DNA from: Cristatella mucedo
Taxonomy: Eukaryota; Bryozoa; Phylactolaemata; Cristatellidae
Assembly (NCBI GenBank): GCA_009760855.2
Contig: WPIO01000026.1
Span: 3,897,501 to 3,959,500, forward strand
Reading direction: 5' to 3'
DNA length: 62,000 bases
Part shown: positions 39,395 through 50,689 of the stretch, piece after piece
How positions within the stretch are numbered: the stretch's first letter is position 1
How the letters are laid out: the number at the start of each line of letters is the position of its first letter
Position numbers and translations under genes: made by a program
Notes under the pieces: model-generated
Databases searched by the model: none
Seen by the model: only the letters and a program-made list of their open reading frames with translations
What the model was told of the DNA's origin: nothing

Positions 39395-41110
39395 TCTTAA
39401 TAATAATAATACACTTGATAAAGTGCCCTCATAAAACTCAATCTCTTTCTAGATGCTTTACATTTGCTGCAAAGGGAAACGCGATTGAATGGTGAATAAT
39501 ATCATGCTTGATGAACAATATTGATGAAAAATAAGGTTAGGGGTGACATGCACAGTGTCAGCACGCATAGGCACAGAAAGGACGAATCACAGGGACCCAC
39601 AAAATGCTGTCATAAATAGGCGTTTTTTAAGTTATTTTAAAATCTGGTCAAGTCAAGGGATGTTGTGACGCAAGTCGGGAGTGAGTTCAAGGCTTTGGGA
39701 GCATACGAACTAAATGCACGGTCTCCAAACGATTTGAGGTTTGTAGGAAGTATTGGTAAACTGTTGGATTCCGAAAAGCGGGTGGTACGATGCTTGGCCT
39801 GGTGGGGGAGTTGATCTGAGAGATAGGCTAGAGCGAAAGAATTAAGTTACCTAAAAGCGAGCGACAAAACTTTGAAGTGGATCCGTTGCTTGACTGGGAG
39901 CCAGTGCAGGTTGGCGAGAAGTGGTGTGATGTGGCAACTGCGACGCTCACGACAGACAAGCCAAGCTGCAGAGTTTTGCACCAGCTGTTAGCGCCTGAGT
40001 GCACATGCCTGTAGGCAAGCAAGCAGTGAGTTACAGAATTCAAGACGGGATTATACAAATGCATGGACCAACTTAAATGTGGTATCCTTATCTAAAAAAG
40101 TCTGAATTTGAGCAATGTTATGTAGCTGAAAGTAGGCAGACTTGACTGTGAAGCTGACATGGTCGTCTAACGAAAGGTCACTTTGGAAAACGCTACCTAG
40201 ATTTCGTGGAGATTCAACAGGAGATATGTTGGCAGAGCCAATTTTGAGCCTCAGCCTTTCCAATTTCTGAATCACACTTGGTTTACCCATAACTAGTAAG
40301 TTGGTTTTATCCTCATTTAATTTAAGAACATTTGCTGCCATCCATGTGTGGATGTCATCAATACATGCAGCAAGGAAGTTTAGAGAATTCGAAGTGCTCG
40401 ATGGCTAGGAGGGATCAAAGCAAAGGTACAGCTGAGTGTCATCCCCATAGAAGTGAAAGCCTAGATTGTGCTTGGCAATCACATCGGCAAGAGGGAGAGT
40501 ATAAACCGTAAAAAAACCGGATCTAGCACGGAGCCCTGAGGTACCCCATATTTCAGAGGTACCTCGGATGATCTTTTGCCCATTCACATCAATACTCTGG
40601 AGTCTCCCACTGAGATAGGACCTGAACCATTGCAGAGCAGTACCAGTGATGCCCAGGCGAGATGAGAGGCGCTCTGGAAGAACTTGGTGATCGATAGTAT
40701 CAAAAGCAGCCGAAAGATCGAGCAAAACGAGCAAATATACCATACCCATGTCTGCATTCTAAAGTAGGTCGTTGTACATCCGAAGGAATGCTGATTCTGT
40801 GGAGTGATTAACTCTAAAGCCAGACTCGAGCTTACTAGCAAGGTATGAAGTGTCAATACACGATATCAACTGTTCGGCCACGACTCGTTTCAGTGTCTTT
40901 GATAGAAATGGTAGAAGGGAGACTGGGCGGTAGTTGCTTAAGTTCTCTTGGTCCAGTGTCGCTTTCTTGAGAAGTGGCCTGACTACCACTTTTTTAAAGG
41001 TGCTGTGGCATGACCTGACGCTAATGGCATATTAATGATATTAGTTATGTATGGCAGTAGCAGATCAATGCAACGTAGGAGCAGGGCAGTGGGAATAGGG
41101 TCCAAAGGGC
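39395..41110 (-). pseudogene. CR1/L2-type LINE with reverse transcriptase, minus strand, longest copy
   Basis: Read on the minus strand from about 41110: PIPTALLLRCIDLLLPYI, then VVRPLLKKATLDQENLSNYR (the start of the RT domain), then LLVLLDLSAAFDTIDHQVL (motif A region), GITGTALQWFRSYLSGRLQS, and FHFYGDDTQLYL (motif C, intact). The DDKTNLLVMGKPSVIQKLER and PRNLGSVFQSDLSLDDHVS regions follow, then the LHW region and the tail at 39400-39480. No endonuclease domain is present (5'-truncated), and frames change at about 40990, 40750, 40400 and 40050. It is the best reference for the family in this window but is not active. Confidence 0.93.
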
Positions 41111-41199
41111 TTGCTTATTTATAATAAATATTATAATACAATTAAAATAGAATACATTTAATTTATAAAGAAAACTGCTTTGGAAATTCAGCAATAGTA

Positions 41200-41350
41200 A
41201 TAATAAAAATAAGTCATTTACATAGCGACCCACGTGAGCTGAATCTCGATCCAGGCGCTTTAGAGCTTGCTGTACGAACTGAAATAGCCTGGGCTTAGGA
41301 TATGCAAGTCATCACGCTTAGACCAGCATGCAAAGTGACACAAAAAGACA
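41200..41350 (-). repeat. Family 2-like SINE end, diverged
   Basis: CATTTACATAGCGACCCACG and GAGCTGAATCTCGATCCAGG resemble the 3' end of the family 2 SINE on the minus strand. The 5' half is not clear. Confidence 0.4.
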
Positions 41351-41354
41351 CGCA

Positions 41355-41930
41355 GGGCCGCTGGCTAGTTGGCAACCTGTTTGATAACGTGGACTGCATC
41401 ATGCACTGCTAACCCACGAAGCATACACAAACAATAACGAAAAGCTCACCGTAGTACTCGGAAAGCTGAGCGGAACAAATACCTCTTAGATGCGACTTAA
41501 AAACGATGTCATCAATTGAGACAGTGAAATAGCTCATATGCGAATTCCATACTTTGGTGCATACGAACTGAAGGCTCGATGGCCAAAATATTTCAATTCA
41601 GTGCTAGAAACAACGCGACGACTTGAAGCTGATGAGCAGGTGCGAGAGTATACCCAAGGAGCAAGGAGGTCGGATAGGTAGGCTGGTTGGTGCAAACAAG
41701 TGAAGCGAGCTGTTGGTTAAAGAGAAGATCGTGAAGTAGATTCTCTGCTTACGGAATGCTAAACCAGCCAGATTATCGCAATGCTGGACATTACCACCAG
41801 TTCTGCAGTCAATTAAAATAATTTAAAATTGGATATGTCATTGTTCATTGCTTATACCCCATAAATAACCATCTGAAGAGATGTATTGTGAGCTGTAGAC
41901 GCTATTGCTCAAACTCGAGCAGGCTAGGGC
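41355..41930. other. No gene recognised
   Basis: Contains CACTAAATGC-type and GCGAGAGTATACCC stretches that vaguely resemble LINE 3' sequence; not assigned. Confidence 0.3.
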
Positions 41931-41935
41931 AAAAA

Positions 41936-42290
41936 GCCGTGGCCGAGGGTCTGGCTTCGATGGACTGGGTCACGTCACCGAGGGTCTATTTTCGGTGGAC
42001 TGGGCCAGGTCGCCGAGGGGCTGGCTGGGGTGAACTGGGCCACGTCCCGAGATTCTGGCTTCGATGGACAAGACCCAGTCTCTGAGGGTCTGGCTTTGAT
42101 GGGCTGGGTCACGTCACTAAGGGGCTGGCTGGGATGAACTAGGCCACGTCACTGAGACTCTGGCCTCGATGGGCTGGGCCAAGTCACCAACGGTCTGGCT
42201 TCGGGGACTGGGTCACGTCGCCGAGGGCCTATCTTCGGTGGACTGGGCCACGTCGCTAAAGGTCAGGCTTCAGTTGGCTGAGCCACATTC
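41936..42290. repeat. ~36-bp GC-rich minisatellite
   Basis: About nine to ten diverged copies of a unit close to GGTCTGGCTTCGATGGACTG followed by GGTCACGTCACCGAG. Copies vary (GGGGCTGGCTGGGATGAACT and so on), so the array is old. An open frame covers only part of it. Confidence 0.9.
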
Positions 42291-42299
42291 ACAAGCAAT

Positions 42300-43500
42300 T
42301 CCGCAGTAGCTGAGAGGTTCAGCTGTGGGATGGCAGCTCTGACCGACGCCCTGATGCTAGCTAGCCCACTGTCTTCACGCTCAATGCAGGCCTAAAGTTG
42401 CGTAGCAACCATCCCAAAACAAGAGATCGCATTCAACTCGAGCAGCTCTCGACTCTAATTAGCCTTTTCTGGTTCAGGTGGCTCCCTCGAAGCCAAACGA
42501 GTAAACTCACCGCGAGAGAGGCCGTCTCGGTCTTGGCAAGCTGTTCGAATGTTGTCGTAAAAGGTTTGGTCCCAAAAACGGGCCTCGATGCATACGGTAG
42601 GGTGGCGTGGTTCGTGGCGGCAGCATGTCCAGTACAAAGTTATTTTGCTGCCGCGGCACCAAATATGCCCTTTGCATACAGCAGCCTGACGTGGCTGGCA
42701 ACAGTAGAACGCAGGCTACTCATGAAGCATCGAGCTGCCGGAAGGACGGTGGAAAAGCAGAGGCACAGAGTGAGAGCCGTCTCGACTGCAGGCGCCTGCC
42801 TTAGCAGGCGCCTGCAGTCGAGCTTGTCAGGATGCATGGCCATTTTTTGCAGAAGGTACCGAGTAGCCTACAGCTTCTTGACTAGGCAGCGGGTAGCAGT
42901 CCCACGTCAGGTCAGGTGCTGAAAGCAAGCTGAGGAAAGTGACTCTACGTATAGGGGGAGCAAGAGTGCTTTTTTGTTATCGAAAATGGCAGCCCGACGA
43001 TGCTTGCTATTTCTCGGTGCGCCTCGTTTAGAGTAGACCTTGAGTGTGTTTCCATCCTATACTGTCTCGGCAATCGATAGTCTAAAGATCATACTTACAT
43101 TAATCTAAATTTCGCACTGCATAGCAGCCTTTTTCCCCTAGCTGAAGACGAGTAGCTTTCGTTTGCTTGCAACGGGCAATACTTCACCCGCTACCAGTGA
43201 GGGCTCAAGTTCAGGGGTAAGCGCCCAGGTCAGAAGAGGACCGACTGACAACCTATGGTATGGGATCCAAGTTCTACTGTGCTCGCACTCTATGCAATCG
43301 CACACACGATCGCACGATGGCTTTTAGTCACCTCCGCGCCGCTATATTTGAGCCCGTAGTGGTAGGTAGGGGAGGCTGCCGTACTGAATCCCTTCCCTGG
43401 TGGCTGCACGTTCCGACGCACTCCGAAGAGGCTGCCACCTGCGACGATTGACTAATCCGGGCGAGGTCAAGGTAGATCATTCATTTAAGAACTACGTTAA
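42300..43500. other. No gene named; one longer open frame
   Basis: The frame 42398-42922 (174 codons, plus) runs through the hairpin above, has no recognisable domain, and overlaps other frames of similar quality. Not called as a gene. The region ends at a sharp switch to AT-rich sequence near 43490. Confidence 0.4.
42781..42822. repeat. Perfect 19-bp hairpin
   Basis: The arms 42781-42799 (CTCGACTGCAGGCGCCTGC) and 42804-42822 are exact inverse complements with a 4-nt loop, CTTA. The arm is itself palindrome-rich. No terminator context (no T-run) and no matching second copy was seen. Confidence 0.95.
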
Positions 43501-43512
43501 AAGGCTGGTAAT

Positions 43513-43842
43513 ATGTTGTCTGAATCTTTAAAAATGATTAGAAATCCTATCATTAATTTAGGTGATCCTTTTAGTACTGATGATGCAAAAGCAAATAGAT
43601 TGAAACGCAAGTGCTCAAAAGGAAAAACTTTTGATGTCGATTTAGGTATGAGGAACCACGGAATCATTGGTTTTGATAATCCAACCAGAAGTTTTAACGC
43701 TTCGACTAAAGATTACGCAGACACTAAATTAGCTTCGACAGGTAGAATAATAAGCAAAAATCTGACAATAAATGGAAATCTAACGGTTAACAATGTTAGA
43801 AGTATGTATTATGATTCTAATTTGAACTGCACGAATACATGA
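43513..43842 (+). pseudogene. Fibre-like virion protein, N-terminal part (older Polinton-like element)
   Basis: The 109-codon frame is AT-rich and unlike its GC-rich left neighbour. Near its start it reads RNPIINLGDP; further on it has DVDLGMRNHGIIGF, then NPTRSFNASTKDYADTKL, then KNLTINGNLTVNN. The same order of segments is found in the minus-strand gene at 60784-61817 (RIVNLGSN, NPINGNDIATKEYI, KDLTITGNLIINS), so the two are homologous. The NP-(x)n-ATKxY-D pattern is a common repeat in tailed-phage tail-fibre proteins. The frame stops after the repeats and no C-terminal domain could be found downstream, so it is probably truncated. The upstream motif of the younger element is absent. Confidence 0.75.
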
Positions 43843-45330
43843 AGGCAATCTTGATTTCAGGGTAACTTTATTAAAAAATTAGTAATGATCTGCTAATCCA
43901 GCATATAGAGAAGAAATGACTTACCTAAGCAGTCTAGCAACGGGTAATTTATTTATCGTCTCTCGTACAAAAGTTCATCATTCAACAATTATGCAGAGGG
44001 AATAGCCTAGCTCGGATTAACGTGATGCATCGAGTTTTTGTAGTCACTACTACAGCTTGCTATCAGTTATCTGGAGGACCGTTAAAAGCAATGTTAATGC
44101 CTCCCAACATAAAACCTCATACAATTTTCTGGTTAATTCTACGTGCATAATATATTCATGCTGAAAGCTTGATTGATTTACGAAATAATCCAATAAATAG
44201 CAAAGAAACATATATATGTATATTTTTATATAGTTTGAATTATTGCTTGATCAAAATAACTTGGCAGTGACTGGACTGATTTACGTGAATAGTGAAAAAA
44301 ATTGTAACCTCAGGTCTAACGCTCCATTCATGGGAAATGGCTAGCGAGTCACCCGAAGACTCAAATTTTGTAAGAACTGACTATGAGTCAATATTTAAGT
44401 TTGAAATTTCAGCACATGCATTAACGTTTCAGCATCAATTAATTCTGATACTTTTTTATAACTCGAACTTCTATCACAGAATTAAAATGAACTAGTAACC
44501 AAACTTTACACGTAAACGTCTCAGTGATGAATGAAATAAACATGTTCAATATTAGTCACGTTAACTCAACTTATATGGTATGAAAATAGCTTAATTAATG
44601 ATAATTTACTTGTAAGGAATGTCAGAACTTATTAAATTTATGATAAGATTTCAATAGCAAGACTTGATCATATCATTCTTCTTGAGTGAGCTACTTCATG
44701 ATAAAATGGATGATATAGAATATTGTTTAATTAGTACTTTAAATAAGTTCCTTAGCCATTGTTGTTATTATTGGTATCGCTTCAAGATAATCTGGAGCAT
44801 TTCAATAGAGTAAAAGTGAAATTAATTGTTATGGTTGGTCAGTTAAGAATGAAATTAGCATTATTGACCCATATTTTACTAAATTTTATAGAAGAGAGCC
44901 CTTTCTTTTTTCATGATCCATCTAATAATTTGATTAACCTATTATTCCTAGGACTACCAGCTAGGAATACCATGTAAATAGAGATTATTTCTTGACTAAT
45001 AGGATTGTCAAACTGGCGTCCGAAACTAGTGATTAGACTATCAGTATAACCTATATAAATATTGGTATAATCTATGTTACCCTGGATCCATTATGTTAAT
45101 TAGAAATTGAAAGATTAGGCAAGTCAATGATAAACGGCAGGGATTACCTTGACATTGGAGTCGCTAGAAGTTTTAAGCTTAGAAATGGAACGTTTACCTA
45201 GAAATGGAACGCTCGCTTATCACTAGGGTCAGGGTGATCAGTACAAGTAAAAAATTGTGATAAATAAAATTGCTAGGGCCGAAAGAGAAGCACTTCAGTC
45301 CATACAAAAATATTAAAAGCGGTTAACAAA
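43843..45330. other. AT-rich island, probable remains of Polinton-like element
   Basis: Lies between the fibre-like remnant and a CR1 insertion. Short frames (44292-44495 and 44759-44977) have no recognisable domain. Composition matches the element and not the GC-rich left side. Confidence 0.4.
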
Positions 45331-45334
45331 GAGT

Positions 45335-45670
45335 GAATCATTGGTGGTATCCTTATCTAAACAAGCCCGAATTTTAGCTATGTTATGTAGCTGAAAGTAG
45401 GCAGACTTGATTGTGGAGCTGATGTGGTCGTCTAACGAGAGGTCACTTTGGAACGTGACACCTAGATTTCCTGCTGATTCAACAGGAGATATGCTGGCAG
45501 AGCCAATTTTGAAGATCAGCCTTTCCAATTTCTTTATCACACTTGGTTTTCCCATAACTAGTAATTTAGTTTTATCATCGTTAAGTTTGAGAAAATTATT
45601 AATAATTGCTGCATATTTAGATATATCAAGAAGTTTTGACGATATTTCTTCAAGCGTACCCATTTCCCAC
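45335..45670 (-). pseudogene. CR1/L2-type LINE internal fragment, minus strand
   Basis: The frame 45313-45663 reads NNFLKLNDDKTKLLVMGKPS, KLERLIFKIGSASISPVESA, LGVTFQSDLSLDDHISS and SAYFQLHNIAKIRACLDKDT, the segment just after the catalytic domain. Both ends are cut and no tail is present, so it looks like a deletion remnant and not a simple 3' insertion. Confidence 0.88.
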
Positions 45671-45674
45671 GTAT

Positions 45675-46784
45675 AAAAAAGTTATTTAAATGTTTTGTAC
45701 CAGGAATTGGAGCATGGTCGTCTTTTGAATAAGTATTAACCTCTAGTTAAAGTAATTATATATATATATATTGTTCTCCTAAATTAAGAAATATTTAGTT
45801 TGTTGCCCGAGGATGGTTAGCTTGCTGCTCGCTGATGAGCTCTGACATGTTTGAATGTCAAGAAGAATTTGTGATATCCTATTCTTGACACCACTATCCA
45901 CTTCCAGCTTAAAGGCTGCGACTCATATAATAAGCGCTGGCTAATTTAAAGTTTACTTGCAACCCTAATTGTGTGGGCCATGATTTTGCTAACATTATCT
46001 TAAAGTAAGTCAATGCGTCAACCATAGATCTTACATCGTGATCACTAGTTACTTAAGTCAATGAGCCAAGAAGTCGGGATCCACTACACGCACATAAACT
46101 TATAATTGCTTTTCACATTGATTGGTGAAACCGGAAACCCTGGAAATAAATATTTGGTGGTCGTCATAACCAGCCATTCTAATACTATGGAGGTAATCAA
46201 CTTAAGAGTTAAGAGTTGCCGACATTGATTGATTTTTTTCTTGATCTTTCTCCATCTCTCTAAGCAAAAATAAGTACTCTCGTCCCATGCACTATTGATA
46301 AATTTAAGGTCTCCAGCATCTTAATAATTGCTTAAGTTACTGGTATTCTCCGTTATATAATTTATTTACATAAAAATAGCACACAATTTATTAATCCACT
46401 GATAAGTAAGATAAGCTCCAGCGTTCCATCGTAGTTTTAATTCTTCTTAAATATAGGGGGAGTGAATAAAAAGCATTATGCTCAATAGTTTGCGAGTATA
46501 TTTTTTGCCAACTCAATTTTGAAATATATTATAACGTAAAACAAAATATTCAATGAGAGTTATCTCAGCTTTGAAATTGCAATCAGATACTTTTATATTT
46601 AAAATCCATCTTCAAAATAAATTAGGTCTATACGAGCAACATCTTCAGAATTACCAACTAAGAGAATTCCTTTTTATCCTTGATTTTCTTTCTAGTTTTA
46701 TTTTCACCAACAGCTCGGAATGCTTCATTTTTAGCTCCACGGTTGTCTCATCTCTGCACACCATTAAACTCTGACATATCATGC

Positions 46785-46785
<1 letters not shown>
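45675..46785. other. AT-rich island, nothing firmly identified
   Basis: A short (AT)n run at about 45758-45771. Minus-strand frames with basic stretches (around 46680-46760) exist but match nothing I know. Probably more of the old Polinton-like element. Confidence 0.35.
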
Positions 46786-46786
<1 letters not shown>

Positions 46787-46826
<40 letters not shown>

Positions 46827-46935
46827 CACTTAATAAAGCGACTACAGAAAAATCAATTTCTTTCTAGGCGCTTTACATTTGCTGCAAAGGAAACACGATC
46901 GGATGGTTAGTGGTAGCATGCTCGATAAAAATGTC
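46787..46935 (-). mobile_element. CR1/L2-type LINE 3' tail with (AAT)n
   Basis: (AAT)n at 46787-46824, then GCGACTACAGAAAAATCAAT, TTTCTAGGCGCTTTACATTT and GCTGCAAAGGAAACACGAT on the plus strand, i.e. the LINE end read on the minus strand. It is inserted at the 3' side of the decayed polymerase gene. Confidence 0.9.
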
Positions 46936-46939
46936 ATTA

Positions 46940-48182
46940 AGTAGACCTATGCACTTTCAATTAAGATCTGAAATAACTTTAGCAAGTTGAACCTATATAT
47001 TTTATGATATACTCCCTGAATTTTTACGTTTACAATATTTTTGAAATTTTATTCTCTTGTATACAACTTAAAAATCTTTCGACTTAATTCTAGTATTGCA
47101 AATTCAACGTAAATTGGCTTATTAAATATTGCAAAACTCTGATTGATGCAACGCAAGCTATTGCTTTCAACGAATCTTAGTCTCTACAAATCTTAGGCTT
47201 CAGTGTTTTATGTACTGAGTCAGTCACACTTTCTTACACTTTGTTAGATATTTCACATCACTCCTACCTATAATATTTTGCAAAGTATTTCAATAAAAAA
47301 CATAGTACATTGAAGAACCTCATCTCGAAGTCATTCTTCGCTTTATTCATAAGGTTAGTTTTGTTATCAAGATACTCAGCTAATCGCATGCATAAATCAA
47401 GTTGCACGCACTAAATCTCGGTTAAATTTAACCACATTTGCTAAAGTATTATTCCAAAAATGTAGATAAAAAATATCCTTAAGCAAAAAGCCGGTACTAA
47501 TTTCTCATATTAATATCTATTACTTTTTCTTGAAGTATTACTGGTATTTAGAATATTCATCATTAGCGGCGGATAATCTAATAAATGATCACATAACTCC
47601 ACGGAAAAATGTTTATATCTTCTTCTACGACACATTCGTTGCTTGAAGTCTTGCTATATGACGTTAACTTAGTAACATCAAACTAATTAACAGCTGCTGG
47701 GATAAAAATTAAAGTTTCCTATTGGAAATGGTTGTTCCATTACCCATACATAAGGATTAGTTGCATCAAAGTAAAGGGGCCACGATAGTTGTTTTTATTG
47801 ATAAAAATATGGCTTATATTTACTATTTGACGTAACATAAGGTTCTGAAACTTGAGGGATTTTTCTACTAGCTCTCGCTACAAGAACCTGCCCAATATTC
47901 GTTAGTCATTCTATAGCAAGACCAGTGAAGTTGAGTCAGATAGTCCCAAGTCATTTAGGCGCTGTAATAAACTGTGGCAGGATAAATCTGATAAGGATGA
48001 TCGATAAGTTTCCTAAACTTTTTATATACATCAGCTAAGGCATCATAGTTAATGTAGAGATCAAATCATGATATTCACTAATATAATTAACCAAAAAGCG
48101 TTCTAAGATATTTGAGCATGTTCATAATCAGCAGCACTATAGGTTTCCTCAGTTGAGCTAGGGCCAAACTCTATCTTTCTGG
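46940..48182 (-). pseudogene. Protein-primed DNA polymerase B (Polinton/Maverick type), heavily decayed
   Basis: No long frame is open, but reading all three minus-strand frames gives an ordered series of polymerase segments. In gene order they are ADYEHAQ (about 48112-48133), EYHDL (about 48070), ADVYKKFRKL (about 48007-48036), MTWD (about 47945), motif A as DATNPYVWVM (about 47739-47767), LLDYPPL (about 47580), KAKNDFEMRFF (about 47312-47343, just before the motif B region) and FNKPIYVEFAILELS (about 47084-47127). These match the consensus of animal Polinton PolB. Many stops and frame changes separate them. The 5' end is cut by LINE/SINE sequence at about 48187 and the motif C end is lost or unreadable near the LINE tail at 46935. 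Clearly dead. Confidence 0.87.
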
Positions 48183-48186
48183 TAAT

Positions 48187-48600
48187 AATAATAATACATT
48201 TGTATAGCGCCATCAGAGAACAATCTATTTGGATAAATAAATACATACTAGCTGATTTAACTGCCTGTTTTGTATAGCGACAGAATAGTCTTTGTGGCTG
48301 TCACAACCACTTTTAGTGGAAATGAAATATCGCCAATCTCAGTATCCGAATCCACGTCCTCGGGACCAAGGTCGTGATAAGCAACCGCCTTACCTAGTGT
48401 GCCATCAAGGCTCTAGGCACTTTACAGATGCTGTAAAGAAAGCATGGCCAAATAATAAGCGGTGACACTCGCAATGTCATCAAGCTTAACATTGTTAGAT
48501 GTGACATGCACAGGGCCAACACGTAGACATTGCTAGTAGCAGCACGCACAGTGTCAGCACGCATAGGCACAAAACGGACGAATCGCAAGGACAGGTGCAT
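48187..48600 (-). mobile_element. CR1/L2-type LINE 3' end split by a SINE
   Basis: The LINE end (AATAATAATACATTTGTATA, GCGCCATCAGAGAAC) stops near 48225 and resumes at about 48412 (CTAGGCACTTTACAGATGCT, then GTAAAGAAAGCATGGCC). The gap holds a family 1 SINE. After the tail, GACATGCACAGGGCCAACAC and similar are the expected LINE 3' untranslated sequence on the minus strand. Confidence 0.85.
48250..48413 (-). repeat. tRNA-derived SINE, family 1, nested in a LINE tail
   Basis: Minus strand: GCACACTAGGTAAGGCGGTT, GACCTTGGTCCCGAGGACGT, then a decayed box B and AAAAGTGGTTGTGACAGCC. Most diverged of the three family 1 copies. Confidence 0.85.
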
Positions 48601-48604
48601 TGTG

Positions 48605-50045
48605 TACTCCTTTTTGAATGCATTATGCCAGCGGATACTGTACGCACGACTCTAGCAGCGCAGACCGCTTCCGCGAAGAATGATTGACAGCTTTGAACAG
48701 AGCGAGTGCAATAGAAGTGAAGTGATACCGCACGCGACGGCTTTATGAAGGCGGGCAGGCAAGTGACTTCGTGCCCACAGCCCTGCTCCTTCCGTCTAGA
48801 CGGGTAGTGCAATCGACCGAGTAGAATGAGGACGTGCGTGCGTTCGTGCGTGAGTGCATGCTCACAATAGGGACCGGTGCTGCATGAGTGCAGAGCGTTG
48901 CTAGCGAGCGACATATCTACAGAAATAATCGACCGCAAGCTCTTTTCTGGGCGAATCGCGTTTCGCTGTCTAAGCTCAGTTCGTCAGCGAATGCACTCAA
49001 ACGTCAAAAACGGCTCACCGCGAACCTCAACTTTGCCTGCACCGACACAAGCACGGCAACTTTACTGCTGCAGCTACTTCACTGGCTTCCGGTTTGAGAG
49101 CGCGTAATATCGAATCGTTTGAAATATCGCTGAAGAATCGGTCTCGTTTGCGGCTAGGTTTGGCATTTCGAACTGACACCTGCAGCGATTTCGCTGCATT
49201 TTTTCGCACGGTCACCAACGGACTTCATGATGGACGGTTGCGGTGAGGCGCCTATTTCTATTTCTCAGAGCCTTCGCAGGCAGTGACGTCAGGACTCTTC
49301 AACCACTCGCTTCATTCACCTCCACCTTTGCGCTGCATCTATTCATTAACGATTGAGTTGTCCGCACAGAACTGCTCTGTTCTTCGGTTGCACTAACCGT
49401 CTGGTTTAAATACGTCTTCACAGGAAGTGTTCTTATTGGAAAGAGCATCGAAGTTCAGCCGTCACGAGCTCGTTCTAAAATATATGATCTCACGACATTC
49501 AAAACCTCTCAGAAAGAGGTGAAGCATCCGACGCAAACTTTGGGGGTTTTCTGACGAATGGGCACGCCCGTTCCAATTAGCAGACGATTCTTTTGCTGGA
49601 GGAGAGGCCGAGCGGTTGCCGCAGAAGGAAAACAATAGAGATCGGCTTCGACATTCAAGCAGAAAGTTCAAGACATTTCAAGATGGATATTTCAAGCGAA
49701 AAAGCTCCGAGGAACCGCAGTCTGGAATTCAAACCCCGGAAAGTCAAACCCGTGATGGTTCATGAGCGCTTCGGCTATAATGACTGACGAGGATTGGAGC
49801 GTAGCGGACTGGTGGCACTTCTTGGCAATACCAGCTAAGCCACTGGCGGTAGGCTCCAGATGGCTGCAGACACGCCCCTCGCACGAAACACTCGCCTCGC
49901 CCCCAACGAGCATGTTCGAGGGGTCGTGCACAGATCGCAAAGCTTCCGGTAACCAGATAACATCGATGGCCTTCTTTTTAAAGGGCAAACCGGCAGCACA
50001 ATAATGCGAAGCCAATGAACTCCAAGCGATTAGTGGCCCATGTCT
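48605..50045. other. No gene recognised
   Basis: Higher GC than the flanking AT-rich islands, so perhaps host sequence or a separate insertion. Frames up to about 147 codons lie on both strands, without recognised domains; LLQLLHWLPV at about 49065-49097 may be a LINE scrap. Confidence 0.35.
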
Positions 50046-50049
50046 AAAA

Positions 50050-50270
50050 GTCCATGCGATTTGACCATTGTGTGCTTATTCGTGCTTCCACTAACCATAC
50101 TTGCATGCTGACCCTGTGCATGTCACCTCTAACCATGTTATTCTTGTTGTTGATTGAGCATCCTACCACTAATCACTCGATCGTGCTTCCTTTGCAGCAA
50201 ATGTAAAGTGCTTTAAAAGAGATTAAGTACTCTGACGTTGCAATATTAAGTGCAGTATTATTATTATTAA
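50050..50270 (+). mobile_element. CR1/L2-type LINE 3' end
   Basis: CATGTCACCTCTAACCATGT, then CACTCGATCGTGCTTCC, then GCAAATGTAAAGTGC and the AGAGATTAAGTACTCTGA block with an ATT-type end. 5'-truncated. Confidence 0.88.
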
Positions 50271-50689
50271 TAGCGAACTTCAGCGAGTCACTAAGCGATC
50301 GGTCCTCTATGGGCACTTTGGCGTCAACTAAACGACACAGAGTAGAGTCTCTTACCCTCACTTACCGCCTGCACTAAAAACCGCGTGAAAGACTTCCGAA
50401 ATTCGCCAAGTTACACGGCGTCGGAAAGTTTCAAGGATTCAGGCACGTCTTCAGTAGCTAAGCGAAAGGCACAAGTGCTCTGTTAAAGGGCCACTGAAGA
50501 ATCACTACAAAGGGGTGCTTTTAGAGCCGGGCCGAACCTTTGCGCGCGTTAGTTTACCGGCACTGGCCGTGATGGTAAAACCAATTGATCGCTGGCGCTC
50601 CGGACTTCGAATGTCGGGACAACGAGTCTACTCGACTGCAGATGAGTCACCACGCCGTTCCTGCCGTACGGCAGCCAGCCAGTGGCAGC

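Noticed and set aside
39395-41110. Active LINE
   Set aside because: Motifs A and C look intact, but the endonuclease domain is missing and the frame changes at least four times.
42398-42922. 174-codon frame as a gene
   Set aside because: No domain, passes through a perfect hairpin, and overlaps equal-quality frames on the other strand.
46115-46145. Copy of the younger element's end (TTGGTGAAACCGG shared with 55145-55160)
   Set aside because: Only about 13 bases match and the surrounding bases do not; the position does not fit the older element's expected end.
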